Assembly (NCBI RefSeq): GCF_030867145.1 | Contig: NC_134414.1 | Location: 127,236,465-127,300,464, forward strand | Direction of reading: 5' to 3' | Length of the DNA: 64,000 nt | Source: Opisthocomus hoazin | Taxonomy: Eukaryota > Chordata > Aves > Opisthocomiformes > Opisthocomidae | In this document: positions 35,701 to 42,218 of the stretch, in pieces | How the letters are laid out: the number at the start of each line of letters is the position of its first letter | Position numbering within the stretch: the stretch's first letter is position 1 | Notes under the pieces: generated by a model | Seen by the model: the letters and a program-made list of their open reading frames with translations, nothing else | Told to the model about the DNA's origin: nothing | The model's database searches: none | Program-made: the position numbers and the translations under genes

Positions 35701-37230
35701 ATGCTTGCTGATTTCACCGCAATTTTCGCATCACTAAAAGTTAAGTAAAAAGCAATTAATGATCTCACGACAAGATTAGCAGGCAAGGGACACCTAGCAC
35801 GTTATCTCTCATATTCACACTGATGCTGTATTAGATCAAAAGACCATGTAAAGAAGCCTACCAAAAATTACTTGAATATGTTATATTAAGATGAAAAAGC
35901 TGCATACGTAGAAACAACATTTTAATTGAATTTGTGTTGTTTCTTAGTAGCCTAGCACTTTAGGTTATTTTGACTGAAATGCTTTTGTGCAAAAGTATTC
36001 TTAACTTTTTGTTAGCATCTCAATATAATTAGTCTAATTTTATGCCAACTTTATTTTTCCAAATCAAATACTGTTCCTTAGCCCATACTTGTGCACCAGC
36101 TGAACTTTAACAGAGTAACTCCCAGACACTGAGATATCTGATCTCCACAAAGGGCATGGTGGTGTCCACTTTCACATTTGAGCGACTTCAGTAAGGATTT
36201 CATCCTGAAAGGAAAAAACCCAACAGTCCTGTTTTTCCCTAAATAGTGTTGTTTTCCCACATGTACATGTCTTGAGGCTTCTAGTTCTTTGCATGTGAGA
36301 ACTTCGATTGTCTCTGAATACACAAATGAATTATTTTCCTTTCTTCCACATCCCAGTTTGCCCCAGTGATGTAGAAAATAGGAACAGCCTATGCCAGATT
36401 TTGAGATACATCTTGCCATGCCAAATACATGAACTTCTTACTTTCTTAGTTGGAAAAATGTGTATCCTACAAAATTCTACTTCCTAGCTGGCAATAAGTA
36501 CTCCTGCATTTAGCATGGTCAGCCTGTTGGGAGTGGTGGGGTGTGGTGATGGAGAAGCCTGTGAACATCAGGCTTTTTCTTGGCTTTCCTCAGGTCGTTT
36601 TTGGTTTAAACTCCCTCTGACAGGTACGCAGTTCTCCTTACTCAACTTTTCTGAAAGTTTTACTCCAAATGGCAAGCTTGTTTCTCAAGCCTTTAATGCA
36701 GCACGTAGCGCTGGGTGGGGAAGAGGAAGGGAAGAATTTAAGGGGTTGCAGCTGTACAATTTATCCTTGCCTTTAGGTGTTTCAACTCTTCCTCTCTCAG
36801 CCTACATGTGTGTGTGAGAGAGAGAGAGAGGGGGGTAAATTTTTTAATTGCTCTTTGAAAACAGTTTTCTTTTTTGTCCATTGGAGATGAGCACATTGCT
36901 CTAAACACAAGTGAGGTCATCTCAGTAATTATGCTGGTGAAAGCAGGTTAAGTATTTTGAATAAACTAATCTGCTAGTCAGCACAAGCTGTTTACTCCTT
37001 ACTAGCTGCACATTATAACCAGGGCTATTAGCAAGCTGTCAGGAAATAGAAAGTCATTACGAGCAGACACAGCTTACCCTAGTGAGACACACGATCCCCA
37101 GCCTGCACATCACCACCCTGCCCCTCATCATCCTCCCTCACAAGCAGAGGCAAGGCGTCCGGACACGCTTACCTGCAACGCTGGGCACCGAGAACAAACA
37201 CAAGAGGGAGAAGAGCCAGCTTTTTTCCAT
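8613..37230 (-). CDS. CD96: CD96 (TACTILE), complete 14-exon coding gene
   Basis: CD96 is a type I membrane receptor of T and NK cells that binds nectin-family ligands (CD155/PVR) and modulates cytotoxicity and adhesion. The coding exons, in transcript order, are 37230-37173, 34263-33838, 30219-30110, 28429-28207, 24037-23982, 21710-21620, 21251-21081, 19996-19943, 18064-18020, 17122-17048, 13489-13412, 10832-10743, 9894-9771 and 8721-8613. All have GT/AG borders and every junction phase matches, giving 1710 nt (569 aa), close to the human length of about 570-585. Layout by residue: signal peptide 1-20, V-type Ig1 about 20-161, Ig2 162-272, Ig3 273-378, Ser/Thr-rich stalk 379-492, transmembrane segment about 505-524, tail about 525-569. 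Diagnostic blocks include [32 protein letters not shown] and KPPPPPIKY. About eight N-glycosylation sequons are visible. At 28.6 kb it is compact compared with the human gene. Confidence 0.95.
8722..9770 (-). other. CD96: CD96 intron 13
   Basis: About 1.05 kb of unique, fairly AT-rich sequence lies between the transmembrane and tail exons. I see no repeat or additional exon. It also holds no ZBED-type intronless gene, as noted in the findings. Confidence 0.8.
9771..9894 (-). CDS. CD96: CD96 exon 13: transmembrane segment
   Basis: This 124-nt exon (phase 1 in, phase 2 out) encodes [13 protein letters not shown], a hydrophobic helix ([17 protein letters not shown]) and the stop-transfer/juxtamembrane block RKWCQYQKE, which matches the human RKWCQYQKE sequence. 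The acceptor is gtgtcccttccag and the donor AGAT|GTAAGT. Confidence 0.96.
9895..10742 (-). other. CD96: CD96 intron 12
   Basis: This 848-bp intron is GC-rich between about 10100 and 10500, which generates several long but unconvincing open frames on both strands. I see no recognisable repeat or regulatory motif. Confidence 0.75.
10743..10832 (-). CDS. CD96: CD96 exon 12: stalk exon
   Basis: This 90-nt, phase 1-1 exon encodes [14 protein letters not shown]... to ...TTSSLLNST. It has 11 Ser/Thr among 30 residues and two sequons (NMS, NST). The acceptor is tgtgttttttcag and the donor ACTG|GTGAGA. It immediately precedes the transmembrane exon. Confidence 0.85.
10833..13411 (-). other. CD96: CD96 intron 11
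   Basis: This 2.6-kb intron is mainly AT-rich unique sequence. It carries a short AAAG run at 11050-11066 and a degenerate GTAT microsatellite at 11831-11860. I see no further exon. Confidence 0.75.
11831..11860. repeat. Degenerate GTAT microsatellite
   Basis: About seven imperfect tetranucleotide units (atgcatgtatgtatgtaagt and following) lie within CD96 intron 11. Confidence 0.8.
13412..13489 (-). CDS. CD96: CD96 exon 11: stalk exon
   Basis: This 78-nt, phase 1-1 exon has 10 Ser/Thr among 26 residues ([16 protein letters not shown]... to ...SESLTTA). The acceptor is tgtgtttttcag|CAGCAG; the duplicated CAG offers a NAGNAG choice that would change one Ala. The donor is GCAC|GTGAGT. A CR1 element ends only about 100 bp upstream of the acceptor. 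Confidence 0.83.
13592..14250 (-). mobile_element. CR1 LINE 3' fragment with open reverse-transcriptase tail
   Basis: The element lies in minus orientation and starts at the left with agaatcatagaatcatag (CR1 3' end). An open frame reads 5' to 3' on the minus strand from about 14250 to the stop at 13685. It encodes the C-terminal part of CR1 ORF2, the region downstream of the reverse-transcriptase core, with hallmarks [37 protein letters not shown] and [11 protein letters not shown]. Similarity stops near the KLNMS codons, so the copy is 5'-truncated there. The frame is uninterrupted over roughly 190 codons, which implies a fairly young insertion. The reading frame beyond 14250 is host flank. 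Confidence 0.95.
15316..15585 (+). mobile_element. CR1 LINE 3' fragment, plus orientation
   Basis: This is the terminal 270 bp of CR1 in plus orientation. It runs from the codons for TRGNGHKLR, through gttcttcaccctgagggtga and the tail-end CR1 segment, to ggttggactagatgac and the terminal attctgtgattctgtgattc repeat. It is 5'-truncated and not coding. It has the opposite orientation to the neighbouring copy at 13592. Confidence 0.95.
17048..17122 (-). CDS. CD96: CD96 exon 10: stalk exon
   Basis: This 75-nt, phase 1-1 exon has 10 Ser/Thr among 25 residues ([10 protein letters not shown]... to ...LATASTTQ). The acceptor is ctgtttgtctttag and the donor CAAG|GTAATC. The composition fits a mucin-like O-glycosylated stalk. 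Confidence 0.82.
17123..18019 (-). other. CD96: CD96 intron 9
   Basis: An 897-bp AT-rich intron between two stalk exons. I see no repeat or regulatory feature. Confidence 0.75.
18020..18064 (-). CDS. CD96: CD96 exon 9: stalk exon
   Basis: This 45-nt, phase 1-1 exon encodes [15 protein letters not shown]. The acceptor is ttgatttgttatag and the donor TCAG|GTAAGG. Five of its 15 residues are Ser or Thr. It could be skipped without a frameshift. Confidence 0.78.
18065..19942 (-). other. CD96: CD96 intron 8
   Basis: A 1.9-kb intron of unique sequence with a short T tract near 18673-18687. No extra stalk exon with matching phase-1 borders was recognised. Confidence 0.7.
19943..19996 (-). CDS. CD96: CD96 exon 8: stalk exon
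   Basis: This 54-nt, phase 1-1 exon encodes [18 protein letters not shown]. The acceptor has a long T tract (..ttttttcttcacag) and the donor is GAAG|GTAGGA. It is the first of five small in-frame stalk exons. Its identity rests on splice sites, phase and position rather than on conserved residues. Confidence 0.8.
19997..21080 (-). other. CD96: CD96 intron 7
   Basis: A 1.1-kb intron between the last Ig3 exon and the first stalk exon. It is unique sequence with nothing further recognised. Confidence 0.75.
21081..21251 (-). CDS. CD96: CD96 exon 7: Ig-like domain 3, distal half
   Basis: This 171-nt exon (phase 1-1) encodes [20 protein letters not shown], then the F-strand block KTFSCACLF and [13 protein letters not shown]. 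These align with human GFLELKS, IWCMAL and WNISSEK. The acceptor is tttctttccccaag and the donor TCG|GTAGGT. It completes Ig3. Confidence 0.92.
21252..21619 (-). other. CD96: CD96 intron 6
   Basis: At 368 bp this is the shortest CD96 intron, splitting Ig3. It begins GTAATG, and the exon 6 frame remains open for 99 nt into it. Confidence 0.8.
21620..21710 (-). CDS. CD96: CD96 exon 6: Ig-like domain 3, B-C strands
   Basis: This 91-nt exon (phase 0 in, phase 1 out) encodes [21 protein letters not shown] and the following turn, carrying the B-strand Cys and C-strand Trp. It parallels human CLLKNVFPKANITWFID. The acceptor is ttctgccccatag. The donor GGAG|GTAATG is moderately strong; the frame stays open 99 nt beyond it, so intron retention would add about 33 residues before a stop. 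Confidence 0.9.
21711..23981 (-). other. CD96: CD96 intron 5
   Basis: A 2.3-kb intron with a GC-richer stretch at 23300-23700 that creates spurious open frames. A short CAA/poly-A run lies near 22468-22487. No mobile element was recognised. Confidence 0.7.
23982..24037 (-). CDS. CD96: CD96 exon 5: linker and A strand of Ig-like domain 3
   Basis: This 56-nt exon (phase 1 in, phase 0 out) is flanked by tttgctttccag and GTGAGC. It encodes [19 protein letters not shown], which aligns with the human AKPEIPVI segment after the VKVF linker. It is needed for frame: joining exon 4 directly to exon 6 would put a TAA stop at the junction. Confidence 0.88.
24038..28206 (-). other. CD96: CD96 intron 4
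   Basis: At 4.2 kb this is the longest CD96 intron. It is unique sequence of mixed composition with T-rich stretches near 24940-25210 and an A tract near 26693-26705. I see no confident repeat or exon. Confidence 0.7.
28207..28429 (-). CDS. CD96: CD96 exon 4: second half of Ig-like domain 2
   Basis: This 223-nt exon (phase 0 in, phase 1 out) begins [10 protein letters not shown] after acceptor gttcttttcacag. It contains LNNALKISP, the F-strand block [11 protein letters not shown] and the linker SSTTVKVF, closely parallel to human DDGRKFSCH...SSTTVKVF. An NGS sequon is present. It ends TTT G|GTGAGG. Confidence 0.95.
28430..30109 (-). other. CD96: CD96 intron 3 (splits Ig-like domain 2)
   Basis: A 1.7-kb phase-0 intron containing one CR1 fragment (28718-28930). 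Mammalian CD96 has isoforms differing near Ig2; I could not identify an extra cassette exon here. Confidence 0.75.
28718..28930 (-). mobile_element. CR1 LINE 3' fragment
   Basis: It begins atagaatcatagaatg, then ggattggaagggact...ggtcatctaagtccaacctccctgc, and ends near caccaccctcactg. This is the CR1 3' end in minus orientation, about 210 bp, 5'-truncated and moderately diverged, inside CD96 intron 3. Confidence 0.93.
30110..30219 (-). CDS. CD96: CD96 exon 3: first half of Ig-like domain 2
   Basis: This 110-nt exon (phase 1 in, phase 0 out) encodes [17 protein letters not shown] (B-strand Cys, matching the human NQTLEIPC block) and NYPLKWLV (C-strand Trp). The donor GTG|GTAAGT is strong. 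The acceptor ends ..actgacaaaag|AGGAGCAG. Its tract is a GTT repeat rather than a clean pyrimidine run, so this border is the least certain in the gene, but it is the only AG that keeps the frame from exon 2. Confidence 0.85.
30232..30245. repeat. (CAA)n microsatellite in the exon 3 splice acceptor
   Basis: The plus strand reads caacaacaacaaca. On the transcribed minus strand this is a GTT repeat 13-26 nt upstream of exon 3, occupying the polypyrimidine-tract position. Confidence 0.8.
32940..33200 (-). mobile_element. Degraded old CR1-like fragment
   Basis: The segment runs from ggtcatcaagtccagtcccct through a diverged middle to gtagtcaaatccattcatatcctatttaaaccc and tttgtacctttgcca. This order of blocks resembles the 3' untranslated part of ancient CR1 subfamilies in minus orientation. 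The characteristic 8-bp terminal repeats are not visible. Similarity is judged by eye only. Confidence 0.5.
33838..34263 (-). CDS. CD96: CD96 exon 2: Ig-like domain 1 (ligand-binding V domain)
   Basis: This 426-nt exon (phase 1-1, 142 codon equivalents) encodes the membrane-distal V-type domain. The B-strand Cys is in VTLVCSF, the C-strand Trp in TQWSK, and the F-strand Cys in GQYECSF. Two hallmarks of the nectin/TIGIT-family interface are present: an A-x6-G motif (AVHHPVYG) and a TYP motif (ATYPYG). Extra cysteines (CCDW, AFC, SEC) suggest additional disulfides. Sequons are NFS, NVT and NIT. The acceptor is tgtttgtttttcag and the donor is G|GTAAGT. Confidence 0.95.
35602..35609. promoter_or_regulatory. 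Palindromic CRE (TGACGTCA)
   Basis: An exact TGACGTCA, the full CREB/ATF consensus, lies in CD96 intron 1 about 1.6 kb downstream of the start codon. An AP-1-like TGAGTGA is about 20 bp further right on the plus strand. Confidence 0.5.
36805..36835. repeat. TG/AG compound microsatellite
   Basis: The plus strand reads atgtgtgtgtgagagagaga and continues to ggggg, a short compound dinucleotide repeat in CD96 intron 1. Confidence 0.85.
37173..37230 (-). CDS. CD96: CD96 exon 1: signal peptide
   Basis: The exon encodes [19 protein letters not shown] plus one base and ends GCA G|GTAAGC (phase 1). The hydrophobic core and small residues at the end form a signal peptide with likely cleavage near residues 19-21. 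The MEK.W start resembles human MEKKW, which supports this ATG. The same frame stays open upstream to another ATG at 37356, which would put 42 extra residues in front of the signal sequence. Confidence 0.93.
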
Positions 37231-37400
37231 CTTCGCTTGGTGAAGTTTTGGTAAAGACGTAGCGCTCTCGGCCTGCTCCTGGCAGCCTCTCAGAAAAGGA
37301 AGTCGAATTGGTCTGCCCTGGGCAGGCAGGCAGATGTGCAGCACCGTCAGGCTCATCGTTTTAGCGTGACTTCAAAGAAATGCTTCATTAAATGCGAAAG
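37231..37400 (-). promoter_or_regulatory. CD96: CD96 5' UTR and proximal promoter side
   Basis: This is the sequence immediately upstream of the CD96 start codon. There is no CpG island and no clear TATA box, as expected for a lymphocyte-restricted gene. An ETS-type core (AGGAAGT) is on the plus strand near 37299-37305. An in-frame ATG at 37356-37354 lies in the presumed leader. The start site cannot be placed, and a noncoding exon further right is possible. Confidence 0.4.
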
Positions 37401-37624
37401 CCTCAGTTTCCTGCCGGAGCGATAAAATTAGTACATCTTGTGAAACCTTTATGCTGAAAACACTACCTATGCTGTAAGCTCATGTTCAAAACTATTCATT
37501 TTTTTTTCCTTTGTCTTTTCAGATAAGCTCAGAGTAAGCAATTTACTGGGTTAAACTCGCTTAAAAGCTTGTCAGGTGTCTAAAATTGAACCTCTGGTAC
37601 AAAGCGCAGAAAAAAGCTGACTTC

Positions 37625-37648
37625 TCCCCCCTTCTCCCCCCCCCCCCG
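37625..37648. repeat. C-rich tract upstream of CD96
   Basis: The plus strand reads ctccccccttctccccc and continues in C (about 13 in the last run). On the CD96 sense strand this gives two long G runs about 400 bp upstream of the start codon, which could fold as a G-quadruplex. Confidence 0.75.
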
Positions 37649-40600
37649 GCTTAATTTCCTTCACGTTTTATTCCAGAATAGCTCATGTTACTATTTCCAG
37701 TCTCTCTACACTCACTATCTTTTAAGAAAAGAGCAAAATAACAAAACAAATCCCCCTAAATTAAAACAGAGTAAATTGAGAGTTTTCCAAATTCACCTTT
37801 CTTATTCCATTTTTTTTCCCTGAGAAGGAGACCATTAATTATTTTCCGCAGGATGAAGAGCTACAGCATCACAAGCGACACCACTGCTCGGTGTGGTTAA
37901 CCCGTGACTCACTCTGTTCAGCCAGTAGCTTCGGTGTTGGCTTGTGGCTCCTGCCAGTCCTGTGACCTGTCTTTATTGCAGGCCACCTGTAAATCCTGCT
38001 GAACTGTCCTCGAAGCGTGCTGCATTTCCATACACTGCGCATACACCTGCCAGGAAAGCACCTCATTGCAGATAGGTCTTATGCAAACTGGACCTGGTGC
38101 TGGCAGCTTTTCAGAAAGACAACATATTGGAGTTCTTGCTCATCATGCTGCTTTTCCCAAAACCAAAAGTGGAGGGCAGGACACCTCACGTACACACACG
38201 AGTGTACGTTATCTGCCAGCCCTTCCCGGGTGGGGAGGGTGTTTGGAAGCGCAGCTGGGCGGGAGGCTGGTTGCCCCAACTGCTCCCTCCCTGCGGGCCC
38301 GAGGACAACCCACCCTTTGGCCCCGGGGAGAGCCCATTGCACCCCACCCACCAGTACAGAGAAAGCGACTGGCCTGGATGTCGCAGCCCCTGAAACAGAC
38401 CCCTCTCTCCTCCAGCAGTGCCTTCCCTTGGGAGGTTGGTCCATCCTTCGGTGATCCGGGTCCTGACATTTCTCTCCCAAAGCATTCCCAGGGCTGCCTT
38501 TTTTGGCCTCTTTCTTCTATGGCCCCACACTCTGCTGCTGAGGCAAGGCCTACGGAAACTGCCAGCCAATACCTGCAATTTTTCTTCCCAGCTGTTTTCC
38601 ATTTCCTTCATGACTGTGGACTTTTGCTGACCGTGGAGCTCCCCATAACTCCAGCATGCAAGGCACAGAGTTCAAGGTAAAAAAGAACGAACTCACTGGT
38701 CATTTGCCTATTTTATGTGCTGCTGGATGCAAACAACGTCTCTACGACTTCCCTAATTTGTGCACCAGCAATCTTTTGGTAGCACATTTAAGCAGGCTAA
38801 GGTCTCCAGCTGGAACAGCTGGTACTGCTGGCCAGGCTACAGTCAGGCCTCCAGACACGTCTTGAAGGAGAAGTGCTGTGGTACGGTTCCTTTTTTGTTT
38901 GCACTGCTCCCTCCACCTGAGGAAACGCAGTAAAAGCAGTCATGGTAAATGCACTGGGTGCCCTGGTTACTGCTAAGGGAATAGTCTCTGGGGATGAAAT
39001 CTCTGTTTGTCACTCAGAAGCCTGACAGAGGAAGACCTCTTTCAAAGGATCAAGAAGTCCTGAAGTTGAGAATGAACAGAATATTCAAGCCATTTTAATT
39101 GACAGTCAAAGAAGGGAGTAAAAAATATTGAAAAGGTATATGTTCTGGTTTCCAGTTCAGAGCAGACACCACAAAGAACCCAGAGATTATCTGCAGAGAG
39201 TAAAGTCCAAGATAATCAGACTTCAGTCTAGAATTTGGGCTTTGATTCATGAGTGAAGTTACTTTAGCTTCTCCTGCTGATCAGTCCGTGCAAGCTTTGT
39301 ACCATGAGAGAATGTATTTTGTGTAACACAGGGAAAAAAATATCTCAAGTGAGCCTTTTTGTTGATCTGTAACATACATCACAATTCAACAAAAAAGTCC
39401 AAGTGCCATGTGGTATATTCAATAGCCACAGAAATCCCTGAGCAGCTTGTTTGAGTTACTAGATTGCTATGTCTTGCCGTTAGAATTTGCTTCTCCCACT
39501 AAAATAGCATCCTAAAAATATACTGCTGCCATGTCACATAGTGTTGGATGAATGCAGCCACCCAGCATTGTTGCTGAGCTTACTTATGAAAGACAGACAA
39601 GAAAGAAACCTCCCAGGTCGACGGCTTTTTGTTCGCTTCAGACCTGTGTTTTGCCCCAATTCCTATCTTAAGCCCAAAGTCTGAAACAGTCATTCACCCT
39701 GCTGCTGACATTGATGTGTGTGAGCAGCTAAGGTCTGCCTATGCATATGACACCAAAAAACACTTCTGAGACATGGCACTTAGCCTGCTGGCTGGGAGCC
39801 GTCTCTTCCTGGAGCAGGACATGAGGTCCCACTAACAGCAATGCAAATTATTGTGAGAGGATCCTCCCCAGCAACCCCTTTCCTGAAGGGATACACACAG
39901 ACAGCTTGGTGGCTGCCATGGTGGGATGTTTCACACCAGGTTATGGATGATGGGGATGTGAGGAGGTACTGACACATGCACAGGGGCAGTGGACCTCATT
40001 GGTAGCTGGCAGGAGGACATATCTGTAATGGGCTTTTCCTTGGTGGGGCAGCTGCAGGGATGTTTTTCTCAGGAGTTGGGATGCACAGGTTTTTCCGTCA
40101 CACCATGCGTGCCTTACCCAAGAGACCCAGAAAGCACTGCAAGGTTGGGAAATAAGCTCTGCCCAGGTGAGAAACACGCTTCATCAGGTGATACGTGAAT
40201 CAAAATGTTTTCTTCTGGGCTGGACAAGCAGTTGGCCTGCCGGTCCTCATGGTTCCCTGAGACCCAGGCAGTGGCAGTGCTGGAAGGAACTGATGGGTCC
40301 TGATCTTCACCCAGGATGGGGCTCTGGCAGGGCACTGCAGTGCAGCTATCTGCCTGCTGCTCAAGGACAACTCTGCTGCTTCATGTGACATTAATTTTTT
40401 TTCCCCTTGGGCAGCAGTAGGGGTGGGAGGGAGGGGTCCTACAGTTCTTTTCTGCGGATCCGCTCACCACTGGAGGAGGCATTTTGAGCACCACAAATGA
40501 CTCTTTCCATGGCAGTCACCTCTATTATGCATCATGCTCACAAAACCCTCGACTGCAATACAATTCTTCTATCTCAATTACAGTAAGTTGCACCTAAGGA

Positions 40601-41180
40601 AGAAGCAGAGCTGCAGTCAGCCCCACAGAAAAAGAAATCTTGAACTCCAGAGACAAATTCAATTATTCACAAAGAGAGCCTTTTCAGAAATGCTACTGCG
40701 CGAGCTCCTCCTGCCAGAGGCGAGGATGATTACCCTTGCAGACTGGTGTCCTCTAAACATTGCTTAAAGGAAGCGCTACTCCCCAGTGAAAAAGAGATGG
40801 AGACTTTGAAGCAGGAATTTCATTAAAGAGTAAACTAAACTAACCTTTCAGGTTTGCTTGGTGCCTGGCACAGAATCTGCCAGTTTGTCATTGTGTTTTG
40901 TTTTTGAGCTGCTTGGAAAACTGTACTAATGACTCTGTAGCTGGCAGGCAGCTTTGGCTATGGCACCTCATGGAGTGGTGGACGAGTGGTGGCACAGGCT
41001 AGAGGAGCAGTGTGGCAGGGGACAGGGCACTGGGGTGGCAGTGGGATCGCCCCCAGGCTTCTTCAGTGACCCTCTGCTTCCTCCACGTCCCCATCCTCAG
41101 CTCTTGTGTCTCTTGCCTGCTCGCAGCACTGTCTCTTCTGCATGGGGAGGAGAGGGGCAGGGGGTTTCTCATGCTGCTTC

Positions 41181-41202
41181 CTTCTCCTCCTCCTCCTCCT
41201 CT
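41181..41202. repeat. CTC trinucleotide tract
   Basis: The plus strand reads cttctcctcctcctcctcct, a polypyrimidine trinucleotide repeat of about seven units in intergenic sequence. Confidence 0.8.
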
Positions 41203-42198
41203 CTCATGGTACACACGCTTGTCCACACGCTGTGTTCGATGTAATGCAGCCCTGGTTTCAGCCAGGGTGTTTAAGCAGCATGGCAAGGTGTACACGCTTC
41301 CCTCTCAACAGCAATTTTTCCAGCTGAAAGACGTTTAAAGATCTGAAGGGATTTATGATCCCTTCTCCCTCACTGACGGCTCAGACTAGGCTCAGCCCTG
41401 ACCACCTCTCTGCTCCAGCACCGGGGCTGCTCCATCACCTTTCCCAGTTCCACTGCCGCTCCCAGTGCCAATGCCAGCAGAATTCGAGACAGCCCTTTCT
41501 ACAAATGTTTCATTTGCCATTAAGTCCTGCAGACATTTTGGGGCCAAATCCAACCGGACAACATCTCTTTAATTATGCCTTTTGCTCATCCCACTGGTTT
41601 CTTCATTCTGTAAATAGGGAACTTGCTTCTGAGCAGCCTCGCCCAAGACTGTAAGTCAAAATGAATAGATAGACAAGGACTACTGCCCTTAAATCCTCTC
41701 TTCTTGCAGTCTGCATTAAAAATCTCTTTGTGACCACTCTGTGTTTACAAAGCCTTTCAGATAAGGCAACAGGGTGCTTTTTGGGACAGCAGAAGGATCA
41801 CAGGGAGTGATCTAGTGCTGGGTTCCTCTATGTGCACATCTCTGACTCAATTCCTGTGTTACAAGAAGGGATTGCAAAAGCTGGCAGTAGTTCTGCTAAT
41901 TAGAAGGCCTAACTTACAGGTCATGTTCCAGAGAAAGAGAACATATGTTTAGGGACAAATTGAAGACAATCAGACCCCTCACCTTCTCTACCATTCCAAC
42001 ACAGGTCCCTGTGTTCTTCTGTTCCCATTTCACATCAACAATGGTCCGTCAGTTTAAGCTGTTGAACATCGCAGTGCAAAGTGTAAGTTGCTCAAAAGGC
42101 AAAGTATAAAAAGCGCAACAAACTAACAAAACAAATACAAAGCACATTGACCAAACAGCCACACACCAATGAAAAGCCACTGTGTGAAGCCAGCCATT

Positions 42199-42218
42199 AA
42201 AAAAAAAAAAAAAAAAAA
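42199..42218. repeat. A(20) tract
   Basis: An uninterrupted run of about 20 A. No retrogene or SINE body is recognisable immediately upstream of it. Confidence 0.85.

Larger units (their letters stand above)
34264..37172 (-). other. CD96: CD96 intron 1
   Basis: A 2.9-kb first intron containing a perfect palindromic CRE (35602-35609) and a TG/AG microsatellite (36805-36835). It is otherwise unique, with an AT-rich stretch at 35560-36060 that may be regulatory. Confidence 0.75.

Noticed and set aside
38066..38680. 204-codon plus-strand frame upstream of CD96
   Set aside because: Longest frame in the right half, but competing frames of similar length lie on both strands, composition is biased, and no known domain is seen.
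42199..42218. A tract as the tail of a processed retrogene
   Set aside because: No coding remnant or target-site duplication is visible beside it.
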